NCBI GenBank assembly: GCA_964445645.1
Contig: CAYULH010000005.1
Span: 17,825 to 81,824 of the forward strand
Source: Aureispira sp964445645
GTDB lineage: Bacteria; Bacteroidota; Bacteroidia; Chitinophagales; Saprospiraceae
DNA: 64,000 nucleotides
Direction: 5' to 3'
Shown: piece by piece, positions 8,151 to 17,530 of the stretch
Numbering within the stretch: position 1 is the stretch's first letter
How the letters are laid out: the number at the start of each line of letters is the position of its first letter
Notes under the pieces: generated by a model
Databases searched by the model: none
Seen by the model: only the letters and a program-made list of their open reading frames with translations
What the model was told of the DNA's origin: nothing
Made by a program: the position numbers and the translations under genes

Positions 8151-9401
8151 TCAATCCTCCTCCTGCCTCTGTTTGATTACCCGTACTTTCTCAACACGAG
8201 TGCTGCTTACTTCCTCTACAATAAATTTGTAATTGTCTAGGATAACAATTTCCTTTTGTTCGGGAATATATTCCTTATTAAATACAATTAAGCCCGACAA
8301 GGTGTGATAATCTTCATTTTCGGGAATATCCAATTCAAATTCTTCGTTGATGACCCCAATTTCACTACGTCCGGGGAATACAAATTCATGATCGTTGATT
8401 TGTAAATTCTCTTCATCCTCGTCGTGTTCATCGGCAATTTCTCCAAATATCTCTTCCAAAATATCCTCCAAAGCAATGATTCCTGCGGTGCCCCCTCGCT
8501 CATCGACCACCCAAGCTAGGTTGAGTTTGTCTTTGATAAGACTGTTCATAACATCTTGTGCAGGCATAAATTCATGTACCATAGGAATTTTCCAAAGCAT
8601 TTCTTTGATAGAAGTAGTTTTTTCAAATAAACTTTGGTGATGTACATAGCCCTCTATATAATCCAAGTTATCTCTATAAACCAGCAATCTGGATAGGCGA
8701 GACTCTGTAAACATGGCTCGCAATTCTTCTATACTTTGATTGATCTCAATGCCTTGAATTTCATTGCGAGGAATCATACAATCCCTAACCTTAATCTGGT
8801 GCATAAACAGCACTTTCTGAAAAAGATCGGTGTCAATTTCATCGTCTTCAGAATTGATATTATTAATAAAGTGATCTAAATCTTTGCGATTGAAAGCCTT
8901 TTCGGTCGATTCGGTAGGAATTCTGAAAATAACTTGGATAATAGCATTGGAGCTTTTGATCATGATAAGCGCAAGAGGCTTGAGCAGGAAACTTATAATA
9001 CGCAGTGGGTAGGCAAACGCAAATAAAATCTCTGTAGGATTGATTTGAAAAGAGACTTTTGGCAAGAACTCACCAAAAATAAGCACTACTACCGTTGTAA
9101 TAAGAGTTGCCTCAATTGTTCCTACAAATGTATCGCTATCAATGCCAACATAATTCAACAAAAAATCACTTGCTAGAATACTGAGAAAAACCAACACAAT
9201 ATTGTTCCCAACTAGCGTGGTGCCTAAGAACTGTGAGGGATGTTCTAGGAACTCAGCTAATATTTGTCCTCTTTTATTTCCTTTTTGGCGTTCTACTTCT
9301 ACCAGCAGACGATCCGCAGAAATAAAGGCAATCTCAATACCTGAGAAAAAACCAGAAGAGACCAGAAAAATAATGATAATGCCAAGATCAATAAACCACA
9401 T
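8151..9401 (-). CDS. CNNM/CorC-family membrane protein (GldE paralogue)
   Basis: A 416-residue relative of GldE with the same plan: DUF21 membrane region (about 1-140, FFSGIEIAFISADRLLVEVER is the typical first loop), a CBS pair (about 200-320, IPRNEIQGIEI and LAWVVDERGGTAGIIALEDILEEIFGEI) and a CorC_HlyC domain at the end. Proteins of this class are linked to magnesium or cobalt handling. It is convergent with rlmB and has no gld gene beside it on its own strand, so ion transport is the more likely role, but that is inference. Confidence 0.85.
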   Translation of the reverse strand: MWFIDLGIIIIFLVSSGFFSGIEIAFISADRLLVEVERQKGNKRGQILAEFLEHPSQFLGTTLVGNNIVLVFLSILASDFLLNYVGIDSDTFVGTIEATLITTVVVLIFGEFLPKVSFQINPTEILFAFAYPLRIISFLLKPLALIMIKSSNAIIQVIFRIPTESTEKAFNRKDLDHFINNINSEDDEIDTDLFQKVLFMHQIKVRDCMIPRNEIQGIEINQSIEELRAMFTESRLSRLLVYRDNLDYIEGYVHHQSLFEKTTSIKEMLWKIPMVHEFMPAQDVMNSLIKDKLNLAWVVDERGGTAGIIALEDILEEIFGEIADEHDEDEENLQINDHEFVFPGRSEIGVINEEFELDIPENEDYHTLSGLIVFNKEYIPEQKEIVILDNYKFIVEEVSSTRVEKVRVIKQRQEED

Positions 9402-9773
9402 AGAGCGTGTATGACAGGGAATTGTTTACGTTAGTAAACTTGGTTGCGTAAATTGTGTAAAGAAAAAGTATATGAAATTATTGGACTAATATGTGCTATT
9501 CTAAAAATAGTACATAATCTATATGTTGTTGATTATCAATAAACTAACATTTTAATATTTTTTTGTAGTTGTCTGAAAACCAGTTAGATATAATTTTGTT
9601 ACAATACTGTACGGCCAAAAAGATTTGAACCTTATAACAAGGTAACAATAAATATAGTTTTGTGCTGTATTCTAAGAAGGTTGATTTGCACAAAGGTAGT
9701 AAGAAAGTGGACTTGTCAGCTCATTTTTTTTATTATCTTTGCGCTACTATTCTTTTGGTATAGAAGTATTTCA
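9402..9773. other. 372-base divergent intergenic region
   Basis: Separates two genes that face away from each other. The right part holds a candidate promoter (9712-9741) for the glycosyltransferase. A frame can be read from 9660, but it would place that promoter inside the coding region. Otherwise it is plain AT-rich sequence. Confidence 0.5.
9712..9741 (+). promoter_or_regulatory. Promoter of the glycosyltransferase gene
   Basis: CTTG (9712-9715), an 18-base spacer and TATCTTTG (9734-9741) match the Bacteroidota -33/-7 pattern. A transcript starting near 9748 would reach the ATG at 9774 with a short leader, which supports that start over the one at 9660. Confidence 0.6.
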
Positions 9774-10553
9774 ATGATGCCTGATTCAATTGTTGTTGCT
9801 TTGACTGTAGTTATTCCCACCTACAATGAGGCGGAAAACATTCCTGTATTACTACAACAGTTGACTTGGGTAGACGAAGTGTTGGTAGTAGATTCTTTTA
9901 GTACAGATGCTACACCTAGTTTGGTCAAGGAGCATGGAGCTACGCTTTTGCAACGTCCTTGCGATACTTTGGGCAAGCAAAAAAACTGGGCGATAGCACA
10001 AGCCCAACACCCTTGGGTGTTGATTTTGGATGCAGATGAACGCCTAACAGAGCCACTAATTGATGAAATCAAAGAAATAGTACGTAAAGATGATCGTTCT
10101 TATGTTGGCTATGAAGTATATCGACAAAATTACTTTATGGGAAAAAGACTCTCTTATGGAGGATTGCAAAGAGATCGGGTAATTCGACTCATTCAGCGCG
10201 GACGTTGTGCTTACAACCACCAGCAAGTACACGAATCCATTCAAACCTCTGAACGAGTAGGACAATTACAACACAAACTCCAGCATTATACTTACAAGAG
10301 TTTGCAGCACTTTATCCAAAAAAATGAAAAATACGCACTTTGGTCGGCACAAGATCACCAGCAACGGGTAAAGCGAGTGGGGTATTTTCATTTGTTGATA
10401 AAACCATTAGGACGATTTTTGACACAATATTTTCTAAAACGAGGTTTCTTAGACGGTTATGCAGGGCTTATTTTTTGCGCTGTTTCTAGCTGGGCTGTTT
10501 TTTTACGATATGCACATCTGAAGGAACAAGAAATACATCATTTGGATAGTTAA
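9774..10553 (+). CDS. Family 2 glycosyltransferase (WaaE/KdtX-like)
   Basis: A protein of 259 residues that should transfer a sugar from a nucleotide donor. The GT-A fold is recognisable: VVIPTYNEAENIPVLLQQL at the start, VDSFSTDATPSLVKEHG, the DADERL metal site, and YVGYEVYRQNYFMGKRLSYGG, which resembles the lipopolysaccharide-core WaaE group. Hydrophobic C-terminal residues (FLDGYAGLIFCAVSSWAVFL) may associate with the inner membrane. The start is set at 9774 by the promoter just upstream. The TAA stop lies in the solo repeat end at 10551-10568. Confidence 0.8.
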   Translation: MMPDSIVVALTVVIPTYNEAENIPVLLQQLTWVDEVLVVDSFSTDATPSLVKEHGATLLQRPCDTLGKQKNWAIAQAQHPWVLILDADERLTEPLIDEIKEIVRKDDRSYVGYEVYRQNYFMGKRLSYGGLQRDRVIRLIQRGRCAYNHQQVHESIQTSERVGQLQHKLQHYTYKSLQHFIQKNEKYALWSAQDHQQRVKRVGYFHLLIKPLGRFLTQYFLKRGFLDGYAGLIFCAVSSWAVFLRYAHLKEQEIHHLDS

Positions 10554-10568
10554 ATTTAAACAACTTCA
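10551..10568 (-). repeat. Solo end of the GAAGTTGTTTAAA palindromic element
   Basis: Eighteen bases ending TTTAAACAACTTCA are identical to the right end of the element at 52301-52460. The first three bases supply the stop codon of the glycosyltransferase. No partner inverted copy is found within 200 bases, so this is a solo end, a remnant or a chance match. Confidence 0.4.
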
Positions 10569-10643
10569 ATATTAGAACAACAAAATTCCCACTATAAAGG
10601 CACCCAATACCTTTTGTATACCTATAATTAAAATTACCACTTT

Positions 10644-11465
10644 ATGTTGTTATCCCACCAATATTCCCTCTTGGTAGCTATTCTACTAAGTATACTATTT
10701 GCAAGCAATGCTTGGACTCAACCCCCTCCAATACATGATGATAAAGCCGTGCGTACCGAAACTTGCTGGATTTACCCCATTGTAGATGGTGTAGCTGCTC
10801 CAAGAGCCTACCGCTCTGCTGTTGTAAATTACAATCGAAAAGGTAAAAGAGCTAAAATGAGATTGTACAATGAGCAAGGGCAAGTGACAAAAGAATATTT
10901 GTATGATTATTCTCCGGGGCAATGCGAAACCTATCAATTATTATCAGATGGCAGTAAAATGATTATTGCAAAAGAAGAATATGGAGACGAAGATCAAGTT
11001 ATTAGCTATATTCGTTATAAGACAGATGGAAGTATAGAAGATAAGAAATTGATGAAGTATGATCAGAATGGTAAAAAAATCAGAGAAGAGTACTTTGTTG
11101 CTAAAAAAGATGTGTTGGAACGGGTGTATGCTATTAGTTATGCTCATTATGCTACAGGAATTCGCGAAAGCTATACCAATTATAGCGACCAAACCAATCA
11201 CTCAGGAGCTACCTTACTAGATGACAATCATTTGCCAACAGTTTATAGTTTATATGCCAGCTCAGGAGAATTGATTCGTTCTATTCGCTATGAGCACAAT
11301 CCACAAGGTCGCTTAGTATCGGTCAAGTTTTTAGAATCCGATGAATCGGTTCGAGTTAGAGAAGAATATGAGTACAATGGAGCCAGTATGCACTGTCTAG
11401 TTTATGATAAAGACGGAAAAGAACTAGTGGAGCATGTTATGTATCAGTATGATTATTACCAGTAA
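10644..11465 (+). CDS. Exported protein with YD-like repeats, unknown function
   Basis: A protein of 273 residues with a signal peptide (about 1-26, hydrophobic LLVAILLSILFASNAWTQ). The mature part has recurring short strand units such as YNEQGQVTKEYLYDY, KYDQNGKKIREEYF, YEHNPQGRLVSVKF and YEYNGASMHCLVYDKDGKELVEHV. These resemble the (Y)D-x-x-G-x units of RHS/YwqK-like beta-sheet proteins. There are no obvious catalytic motifs. It is followed by a terminator-like hairpin at 11476-11514. Surface or periplasmic location is inferred from the signal; function is not known. Confidence 0.6.
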   Translation: MLLSHQYSLLVAILLSILFASNAWTQPPPIHDDKAVRTETCWIYPIVDGVAAPRAYRSAVVNYNRKGKRAKMRLYNEQGQVTKEYLYDYSPGQCETYQLLSDGSKMIIAKEEYGDEDQVISYIRYKTDGSIEDKKLMKYDQNGKKIREEYFVAKKDVLERVYAISYAHYATGIRESYTNYSDQTNHSGATLLDDNHLPTVYSLYASSGELIRSIRYEHNPQGRLVSVKFLESDESVRVREEYEYNGASMHCLVYDKDGKELVEHVMYQYDYYQ

Positions 11466-11475
11466 GATATAGAAG

Positions 11476-11514
11476 TTGCTCAATAGTCTACTATCGCTGA
11501 TTTGAGCAATTTTA
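11476..11514 (+). terminator. Terminator-like hairpin
   Basis: TTGCTCAA (11476-11483) pairs with TTGAGCAA (11502-11509), followed by TTTTAT. It lies just after the 10644-11465 gene and before serC. Confidence 0.5.
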
Positions 11515-11545
11515 TAATTTGATATAAAATCAACCAACAACAACA

Positions 11546-12613
11546 ATGAAAATTCACAACTTTAGTGCTGGGCCAGCAATTTTGGACAGCAGTGTGTTAG
11601 AAGAAGCAGCACGTGCTGTTGAAAATTATGACAATCAAGGACTTTCTATTTTGGAAATGTCGCATCGTAGCAAGCCGCTAGTAGCTGTGCTAGAAGAAGC
11701 CTGCCAATTGGTCAAAGATTTATTGGGATTGGGAGACGACTACGAAGTATTGTACCTAACAGGTGGCGCCAGTTCGCAATTTTATATGGCTCCTATGAAC
11801 CTACTCAACGAGGGCGATACCGCCGCTTATGTCGATACAGGTGCTTGGTCTACTAAGGCCATCAAAGAAGCAGGACACTTTGGAAAGGTTGCTGTCTTAG
11901 CTTCTTCCAAAGACAAAAATTTTAGCTACATCCCCAAGGATTGGGAATTGCCTGCTGATGCTAAGTATTTGCACTTGACGAGTAATAATACTATTTATGG
12001 AACACGCTATGCAGAATTTCCAAAGGTAGATGCACCGCTGGTTTGCGATATGTCTTCGGATATTTTTAGTAGAGAATTTGACCACACACAGTTTGGTTTA
12101 ATCTATGCTGGCGCACAGAAAAACTTAGGCCCTGCGGGAACGACTTTAGTGATTGTACGCAAAGATTTGTTGGGCAAAGTAGAGCGGAGCATCCCGACTA
12201 TGTTGGATTATAATACCCACATCAAGAAAGGTTCTGCTTTTAATACCCCTCCAGTTTATCCTATTTTTGTTTGTATGCTCACCTTGCGTTGGTTGCAAGC
12301 CAATGGAGGCGTGAAAGCTATGGAAAAACGCAACCAAGAAAAAGCTGCTTTGTTGTATGCAGAGATTGATAACAATCCTTATTTTGAAGGAACCGCAGCC
12401 GTAGAAGACCGCTCGATTATGAACGTTACTTTTGTAGCCAAAGACCCAGCGCACGAAGAAGCTTTCTTGGCGTATTGTACTGCTAATGGTGTTTCGGGTA
12501 TCAAAGGACACCGTTCGGTAGGAGGTTTTAGAGCTTCTATTTACAATGCCATGCCACTATCTAGTGTAGAGTATTTGGTAGACTTGATGAAGAATTTCAA
12601 GCCAGAGCAATAG
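11546..12613 (+). CDS. serC: Phosphoserine aminotransferase
   Basis: Pyridoxal-phosphate enzyme that converts 3-phosphohydroxypyruvate and glutamate to phosphoserine and 2-oxoglutarate in serine synthesis (and an equivalent step in vitamin B6 synthesis). The 355-residue length fits the family. It opens with HNFSAGPAILDSSVLEEAA, has the phosphate-contacting LTGGASSQFYMAPMN, and places the cofactor lysine at K192 in AGAQKNLGPAGTT. The C-terminus contains IKGHRSVGGFRASIYNAMP, which binds the substrate phosphate. No serA or serB is adjacent. Confidence 0.96.
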   Translation: MKIHNFSAGPAILDSSVLEEAARAVENYDNQGLSILEMSHRSKPLVAVLEEACQLVKDLLGLGDDYEVLYLTGGASSQFYMAPMNLLNEGDTAAYVDTGAWSTKAIKEAGHFGKVAVLASSKDKNFSYIPKDWELPADAKYLHLTSNNTIYGTRYAEFPKVDAPLVCDMSSDIFSREFDHTQFGLIYAGAQKNLGPAGTTLVIVRKDLLGKVERSIPTMLDYNTHIKKGSAFNTPPVYPIFVCMLTLRWLQANGGVKAMEKRNQEKAALLYAEIDNNPYFEGTAAVEDRSIMNVTFVAKDPAHEEAFLAYCTANGVSGIKGHRSVGGFRASIYNAMPLSSVEYLVDLMKNFKPEQ

Positions 12614-12664
12614 AAGAACGATTATCTAATAGAATTAGTAAAAATAGAAGCCTTGTGAGTGGAA

Positions 12665-13342
12665 TTAGACCTCTTGCAAGGTTTTTTCTTTGTAATTTTT
12701 AGATGCTTGAAGAATTTTATTGCTGGGCGCAATAATGTGTTTGTAGTAGCCTACGGCTGTTGCCACCAATCCGATCGTAGCAAATGCCAATAATCCATAG
12801 GGCATTATCAACAAGCGCTCTGCATGGTCCACAGCATGGCGAAACGAAAACAGTACAATGGTAGCAAATGCACCCATTAGGGTAGCTATGGCACTAATAG
12901 TAAGGGTTGGACGTAACCAATAGGGGCGAGCAATCAGAAAGCATTGGCGCAACAACGCTTGATAATGGAATTGTTCAGGCTCCAGACGCAACAATTGGGT
13001 GGCCAAACGTTGGGCGACTTCCAATTGACCCAATCTGAGATGTGCGCTTGCTTTTTTGTATAGAACGGTCATGTACACATCTTCGCCATCAATATAGCGA
13101 ATATTGTGAATAATGGATTGTTCTAATAATTCATTGGCTACTTGGATGTGCAATTCATATTCCTGAGTTTCAAACAGGGCATTAGCATAATAATAGGACA
13201 TAATAATGCCCTCATCCAATGGCAGGAAGTTAATGTCCTTATTATTCTGTTCGTAGAAACGAATCAGATAATAATAGTCAGAATAGGGAATAGATCTAAA
13301 ATCCCTAAAAATTCTGGATTGTTCAGAGTATTTTATGCTCAT
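12665..13342 (-). CDS. Membrane protein with TPR-like N-terminal region
   Basis: A protein of 225 residues. Residues 40-130 are helical and read like degenerate TPR units (ALFETQEYELHIQVANELLEQ, KKASAHLRLGQLEVAQRLATQLLRLEPEQ). Two membrane helices follow at about 148-168 and 180-200, then a basic tail. It has no signal peptide, so the TPR part is probably cytoplasmic. I do not recognise the family. It is convergent with serC. Confidence 0.6.
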   Translation of the reverse strand: MSIKYSEQSRIFRDFRSIPYSDYYYLIRFYEQNNKDINFLPLDEGIIMSYYYANALFETQEYELHIQVANELLEQSIIHNIRYIDGEDVYMTVLYKKASAHLRLGQLEVAQRLATQLLRLEPEQFHYQALLRQCFLIARPYWLRPTLTISAIATLMGAFATIVLFSFRHAVDHAERLLIMPYGLLAFATIGLVATAVGYYKHIIAPSNKILQASKNYKEKTLQEV

Positions 13343-13561
13343 CGCTCAAAAAAAGAAATCTGTCTGTCAAACAATAAGGGAAATCTTTTGGAATAGGTAT
13401 AACAGCCGTTTAGGCTGGTTGTTTGTCCCTAAAATTACTAAATTAAACGAAGAACAGGGCATTTTAGTTGGCACTTTCTACCAAAAAATAACACAACTAT
13501 GTTTTGGAGCAACCAATAGATAGGAAATTATTCTATTAACATAAAGTTTCTTGATTTAGCC

Positions 13562-15550
13562 CTACTGCTCTACAGCCACTGCCAAGTGCTGTTCTAAGAA
13601 TCGTTCCATAGCTCGATAAAACTCAAAACGATTCTCTTCATTTCTGAATCCATGTCCTTCATTCTCCTTGAGCAAATACTCTACATCAATACCTCGTTCT
13701 TTTAATGCCGCTACCATCTGATCCGATTCATCTTGATTGACACGCGGATCTTTGGCCCCTTGGGCAATGAGTAAGGGAACTTTGATTTTATCGACATGAA
13801 AAACGGGAGAAGTGGCACGCATCTGAATACTATCGGCCTCATTATTAGGATCACCCACCATTTCATAAAGCATTTCGCGATACAACTCCCAGTAAGGCGG
13901 AATGGTTTGCATGAAGGTAAAGAGATTGGAAACGCCCACATAATCTATAGCACAAGCATACAAATCAGGTGTTTTGGTAATACCCGATAAAGTGGCATAG
14001 CCGCCATAACTGCCCCCATAAATAGCAATGCGAGCAGGGTCGGCAATCCCTTGGTCAATAAGCCATTGCACTCCGTCTGTAATATCATCTTGCATGGTCA
14101 GTCCCCATTGCTTATAGGAAGCCTCCAAGAATTTGCGCCCATAGCCTGTGCTGCCTCTAAAATTCATCTGCAAAACAGCATAGCCCCGATTGGCCAAAAA
14201 CTGCAATTCTGGATTGAAGCCCCAACTATCTCTAGCCCAAGGCCCACCATGTGGATTGACCACTACAGGCAGGTTCTTGGCTTCTATCCCTTTGGGAAGG
14301 GTCAAATAGCCATGTATCGTCAAGCCATCTCTAGTGTTGTATTGAATAGGCTTCATTTCAGCCAATTCTTCTTCCTTGAGCCAAGCACTTACATCTGCAA
14401 TATGTTGAAGGGTATCTGTAGCAAGTTCATAAAAATAATAAGCCCCCAAAGAACGATCACTGTAGGTGCGAACAATAAATTTGTCTTCTGCTTTATTAGT
14501 GCTGGTAACAGCAATTTCATAATCGCCGAGCTCTTGGCGTAGGCGAGCGTACAAATCCTCTACTTTTTTATCCAAGAAATGATGCTGGCGTTTCCAAGTA
14601 GTATAAGTGATCGTAGTAGGCACTTTGCGCTTACGCGAATAGGACAAATAAGTAATATCTACTTCAGGATGTTCATAAATTAGCTCCAATTCCTCTGCGG
14701 TGCGAATATTCATCTTTACAATGGCTACCTTATCTCTACCCAAATTGGAGAGGGCATACACCGTCTCCGAGTTGTCAAAATCAAAATATAGTGGATAAAC
14801 AGTTTCCTTGAAACTCGTAGTGAGTACCGATTGAAATTCCTCTTCTTCTGTGGCTCGGTACAAGATAGAAGTATTGACCCCATCGGTAGCCGTGGCAGCA
14901 CGCAACTTGCCATCATGGTCGGTAATCCAACTAGAAATATTGCCGGGATTTTCGGCCAAAAGCGTCAACGCTCCCGTATTGATATTCAGACGATAAGGAT
15001 CATAAATTTGGGCGTTTCTTTGGTTGGTGCCTACAATCAAGTGGTGCTCATCCTCTGGCAAATTATCAATAATTTCGGCCCGCACATTCTCAAAAGGAGT
15101 CAAATCTTTCTCGTCCGCTCCGTCCTTCGTTACCGAAAACAAATGGAAATTCTCATCACCCCCAAAATCTCTCACATAGAGCAAACGGTCATTGTTGCCC
15201 CAAGAGAAACCCGACAAATCTCTATCGGTCACATTGGTTACTCGCTTGCTGGTTTCACTGCCAATTTTTTGAACAAAAATATTTTTTCTATTCTTATAAG
15301 GAGCCAAATAAGCCAAGTATTGTCCATCAGGAGAAAGGGCATAGGCCGATTTTTCGGGATTCTTAAAGAAATCTTCTAGTGGAATGTGGGGAACACCTGT
15401 AGTTGTCATAGTCGAATGCTTAGTCGTTTCAGGAGTGCAGGCTCCTGTGCAAAGTAATAGGATTAAAATGCAAATAAAAGTACAAAAATAATGGCGTGTG
15501 GTCAATAGCATCACAAAACGATTTGAAGTTCTTGAATTGATCTGACTCAA
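13562..15550 (-). CDS. S9-family serine peptidase, exported lipoprotein
   Basis: A prolyl-oligopeptidase-family enzyme of 662 residues that should cleave oligopeptides or acyl-aminoacyl peptides. The N-terminal hydrophobic segment ends in the lipobox CTGAC (C38), so it is probably an anchored lipoprotein. Residues about 60-390 form the TolB-like beta-propeller that filters substrates, and the hydrolase domain follows. The catalytic triad is visible: S514 in GGSYGGY, D601 in AKDPRVN and H633 in EGHGF. An alternative start is the methionine at residue 14. It stands alone on its strand. Confidence 0.9.
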   Translation of the reverse strand: MSQINSRTSNRFVMLLTTRHYFCTFICILILLLCTGACTPETTKHSTMTTTGVPHIPLEDFFKNPEKSAYALSPDGQYLAYLAPYKNRKNIFVQKIGSETSKRVTNVTDRDLSGFSWGNNDRLLYVRDFGGDENFHLFSVTKDGADEKDLTPFENVRAEIIDNLPEDEHHLIVGTNQRNAQIYDPYRLNINTGALTLLAENPGNISSWITDHDGKLRAATATDGVNTSILYRATEEEEFQSVLTTSFKETVYPLYFDFDNSETVYALSNLGRDKVAIVKMNIRTAEELELIYEHPEVDITYLSYSRKRKVPTTITYTTWKRQHHFLDKKVEDLYARLRQELGDYEIAVTSTNKAEDKFIVRTYSDRSLGAYYFYELATDTLQHIADVSAWLKEEELAEMKPIQYNTRDGLTIHGYLTLPKGIEAKNLPVVVNPHGGPWARDSWGFNPELQFLANRGYAVLQMNFRGSTGYGRKFLEASYKQWGLTMQDDITDGVQWLIDQGIADPARIAIYGGSYGGYATLSGITKTPDLYACAIDYVGVSNLFTFMQTIPPYWELYREMLYEMVGDPNNEADSIQMRATSPVFHVDKIKVPLLIAQGAKDPRVNQDESDQMVAALKERGIDVEYLLKENEGHGFRNEENRFEFYRAMERFLEQHLAVAVEQ

Positions 15551-15875
15551 CCTTGCAGAACAATAAAAGTAAGACAGTTGCCTTTCAGCATTATTAATAA
15601 TAACAGTAAATATTGATAGTCATTTTAATTAGCGCTGTTCTTTTAGACCAATTCACGTAGCTGTTCGATAAAGCAGCCACTTCAATAACTTCTGATTGTC
15701 ATTAAAAGACTAGAATCCTAAAAATCCCTATCATTTAGCCAAATAGTTCTTCGTTAAACAATAAGCTTTCTGTATTTTTGAACTTTCTTTGTAAAGAGGG
15801 GTGTTATAATAACTCTCATATCAAAAGGTTGTTGGTACAACCTTATAATTAATAAACAAATTATACCGTTTTAAA
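15551..15875. other. 325-base divergent intergenic region
   Basis: Lies between the S9 peptidase and lysS, which face away from each other, so promoters for both should be here. One -7-like element facing lysS is visible at 15773-15780. No other structure was found. Confidence 0.5.
15773..15780 (+). promoter_or_regulatory. Candidate -7 element for lysS
   Basis: TATTTTTG matches TAnnTTTG and lies about 95 bases before the lysS ATG. No good -33 element is visible at the usual distance, so this is tentative. Confidence 0.35.
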
Positions 15876-17480
15876 ATGGCATTTAGTGAAACAGAATTAG
15901 CAGCTATGCTTCAGCGAGTGGAGCAGATTATTGCTACTGGAAAATTAGGAGAACGCAACTTGGATGACCAAGAGAAAACTCGAATGGAAAACCTTAAAGG
16001 TTGGTTAGATTTAAAGGTACACCCTTATCCAGCCAAGGAATTTAAGGTAACTCACTATGCTACAACAATAAAGGAAGCGTTTGACGATGAACAACCAGAA
16101 CTGCTAGATAATGTAGTATTGGCTGGCCGAATCATGATTAAGCGTGGAAAAGGAGCGGCACTATTTGCCGAATTGCAAGATTCTAGCGGTCGTATACAAT
16201 TATATATCCGAAGAGATGAAGTGTGCCCCGGAGAGGATAAAGATTTTTATAACAAAGGCATCAAAAAACTCTTAGACTTGGGCGATTATGCCGGCATCAA
16301 GGGCTATGTATTTAGAACAGGCAAAGGCGAAGTGACGGTTCGTGTTACCGAATTTACCTTGTTGAGCAAAGCCTTGCGCCCCTTGCCTGTGGTCAAAACC
16401 GATGCTGAAGGCAACGTGTATGATGGTTATGACGACCCAGAATTGCGCTATCGCCAGCGTTATGTGGATTTGACTGTCAATCCGCATGTGCGTGATATTT
16501 TTATGAAACGCTCGCAGCTTATCAAAGTAATGCGCCGCTATTTTGATGACAAAGGTTGGATGGAAGTAGAAACGCCTGTATTGCAGCCTATTCATGGTGG
16601 TGCTGCTGCTCGTCCTTTTGAAACCCACCACAATACCTTGGATATGCCTTTGTATTTGCGTATTGCCAATGAATTGTACCTCAAACGCCTAATTGTAGGC
16701 GGTTTTGATGGCGTGTATGAAATTGGCAAAATGTTTCGCAACGAGGGCATGGATCGCACGCACAATCCTGAGTTTACCAGCATGGAATTGTACGTAGCGT
16801 ACAAGGATTATGATTGGATGATGGCTATGGTCGAGGAGTTGTTAGAAGATATTACTCAAGCATTGCACAAGCAAACTACGGTGACGGTAGAAGGGCAAGA
16901 AATCAACTTTGCAGGCCCTTACGAGCGTTTGAGTATGTTTGATTCTATCCAAAAATACACGGGTATTGATGTATCTCAAATGGATGAAGCTGCCTTGCGC
17001 CAAGTTTGTAAAGATTTGCACATTGAGGTAGATGACTCTATGGGCAAGGGCAAATTGATTGATGAAATTTTTGGTGAGAAAGTAGAGGCCAATTTAATAC
17101 AGCCCACTTTTATTACGGATTATCCTATTGAGATGACTCCACTAGCCAAAAAACACCGCAGCAAAGAAGGCTTGGTAGAGCGTTTTGAGTTGTTTATCAT
17201 GGGCAAGGAAATTGCCAATGCTTATTCGGAGTTGAACGACCCTATTGATCAGCGTGGCCGCTTAGAGGATCAACTATCCTTGGCCGAGCGTGGTGACGAC
17301 GAGGCCATGGTAGTGGATGAAGATTTCTTGCGTGCCTTGGAGTACGGAATGCCGCCTACTTCGGGTTTGGGAATTGGAATTGACCGCCTAGTAATGATGA
17401 TGACCAATAACCATTCTATCCAAGAGGTGCTGTTCTTCCCTCAAATGCGTAAGGAAGAGTTTAGCCCAGTGGCAGAGTAG
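15876..17480 (+). CDS. lysS: Lysyl-tRNA synthetase, class II
   Basis: Charges tRNA-Lys with lysine. The 534-residue protein has an N-terminal OB-fold that binds the anticodon (about 65-175, VVLAGRIMIKRGKGAALFAELQD) and a class II catalytic core: motif 1 around FDDKGWMEVETPVLQP, motif 2 in MFRNEGMDRTHNPEFTSME, and motif 3 in PPTSGLGIGIDRLVMM. The HNTLDMPLYLRIANELYLKRL stretch is typical of LysRS. Two tRNA-Lys genes occur later in this window (49658 and 49802). It is followed by a long bidirectional terminator. Confidence 0.97.
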   Translation: MAFSETELAAMLQRVEQIIATGKLGERNLDDQEKTRMENLKGWLDLKVHPYPAKEFKVTHYATTIKEAFDDEQPELLDNVVLAGRIMIKRGKGAALFAELQDSSGRIQLYIRRDEVCPGEDKDFYNKGIKKLLDLGDYAGIKGYVFRTGKGEVTVRVTEFTLLSKALRPLPVVKTDAEGNVYDGYDDPELRYRQRYVDLTVNPHVRDIFMKRSQLIKVMRRYFDDKGWMEVETPVLQPIHGGAAARPFETHHNTLDMPLYLRIANELYLKRLIVGGFDGVYEIGKMFRNEGMDRTHNPEFTSMELYVAYKDYDWMMAMVEELLEDITQALHKQTTVTVEGQEINFAGPYERLSMFDSIQKYTGIDVSQMDEAALRQVCKDLHIEVDDSMGKGKLIDEIFGEKVEANLIQPTFITDYPIEMTPLAKKHRSKEGLVERFELFIMGKEIANAYSELNDPIDQRGRLEDQLSLAERGDDEAMVVDEDFLRALEYGMPPTSGLGIGIDRLVMMMTNNHSIQEVLFFPQMRKEEFSPVAE

Positions 17481-17485
17481 GGGCG

Positions 17486-17530
17486 TTTTTTGTGGTGCGG
17501 GCGTATGCTATACGCCCGTACCACAAAAAA
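17486..17530. terminator. Bidirectional terminator between lysS and an outer-membrane protein gene
   Basis: Twenty-base arms (17486-17505 and 17511-17530) pair with one G-T wobble around a 5-base loop. The arms begin with TTTTTT and end with AAAAAA, so the hairpin carries a T-run on both strands. It fills the whole space between two convergent genes. Confidence 0.85.

Noticed and set aside
13401..13418. Short CAGCC-GTTTA-GGCTG inverted repeat
   Set aside because: Only 5-base arms and no T-run; such repeats are expected by chance.
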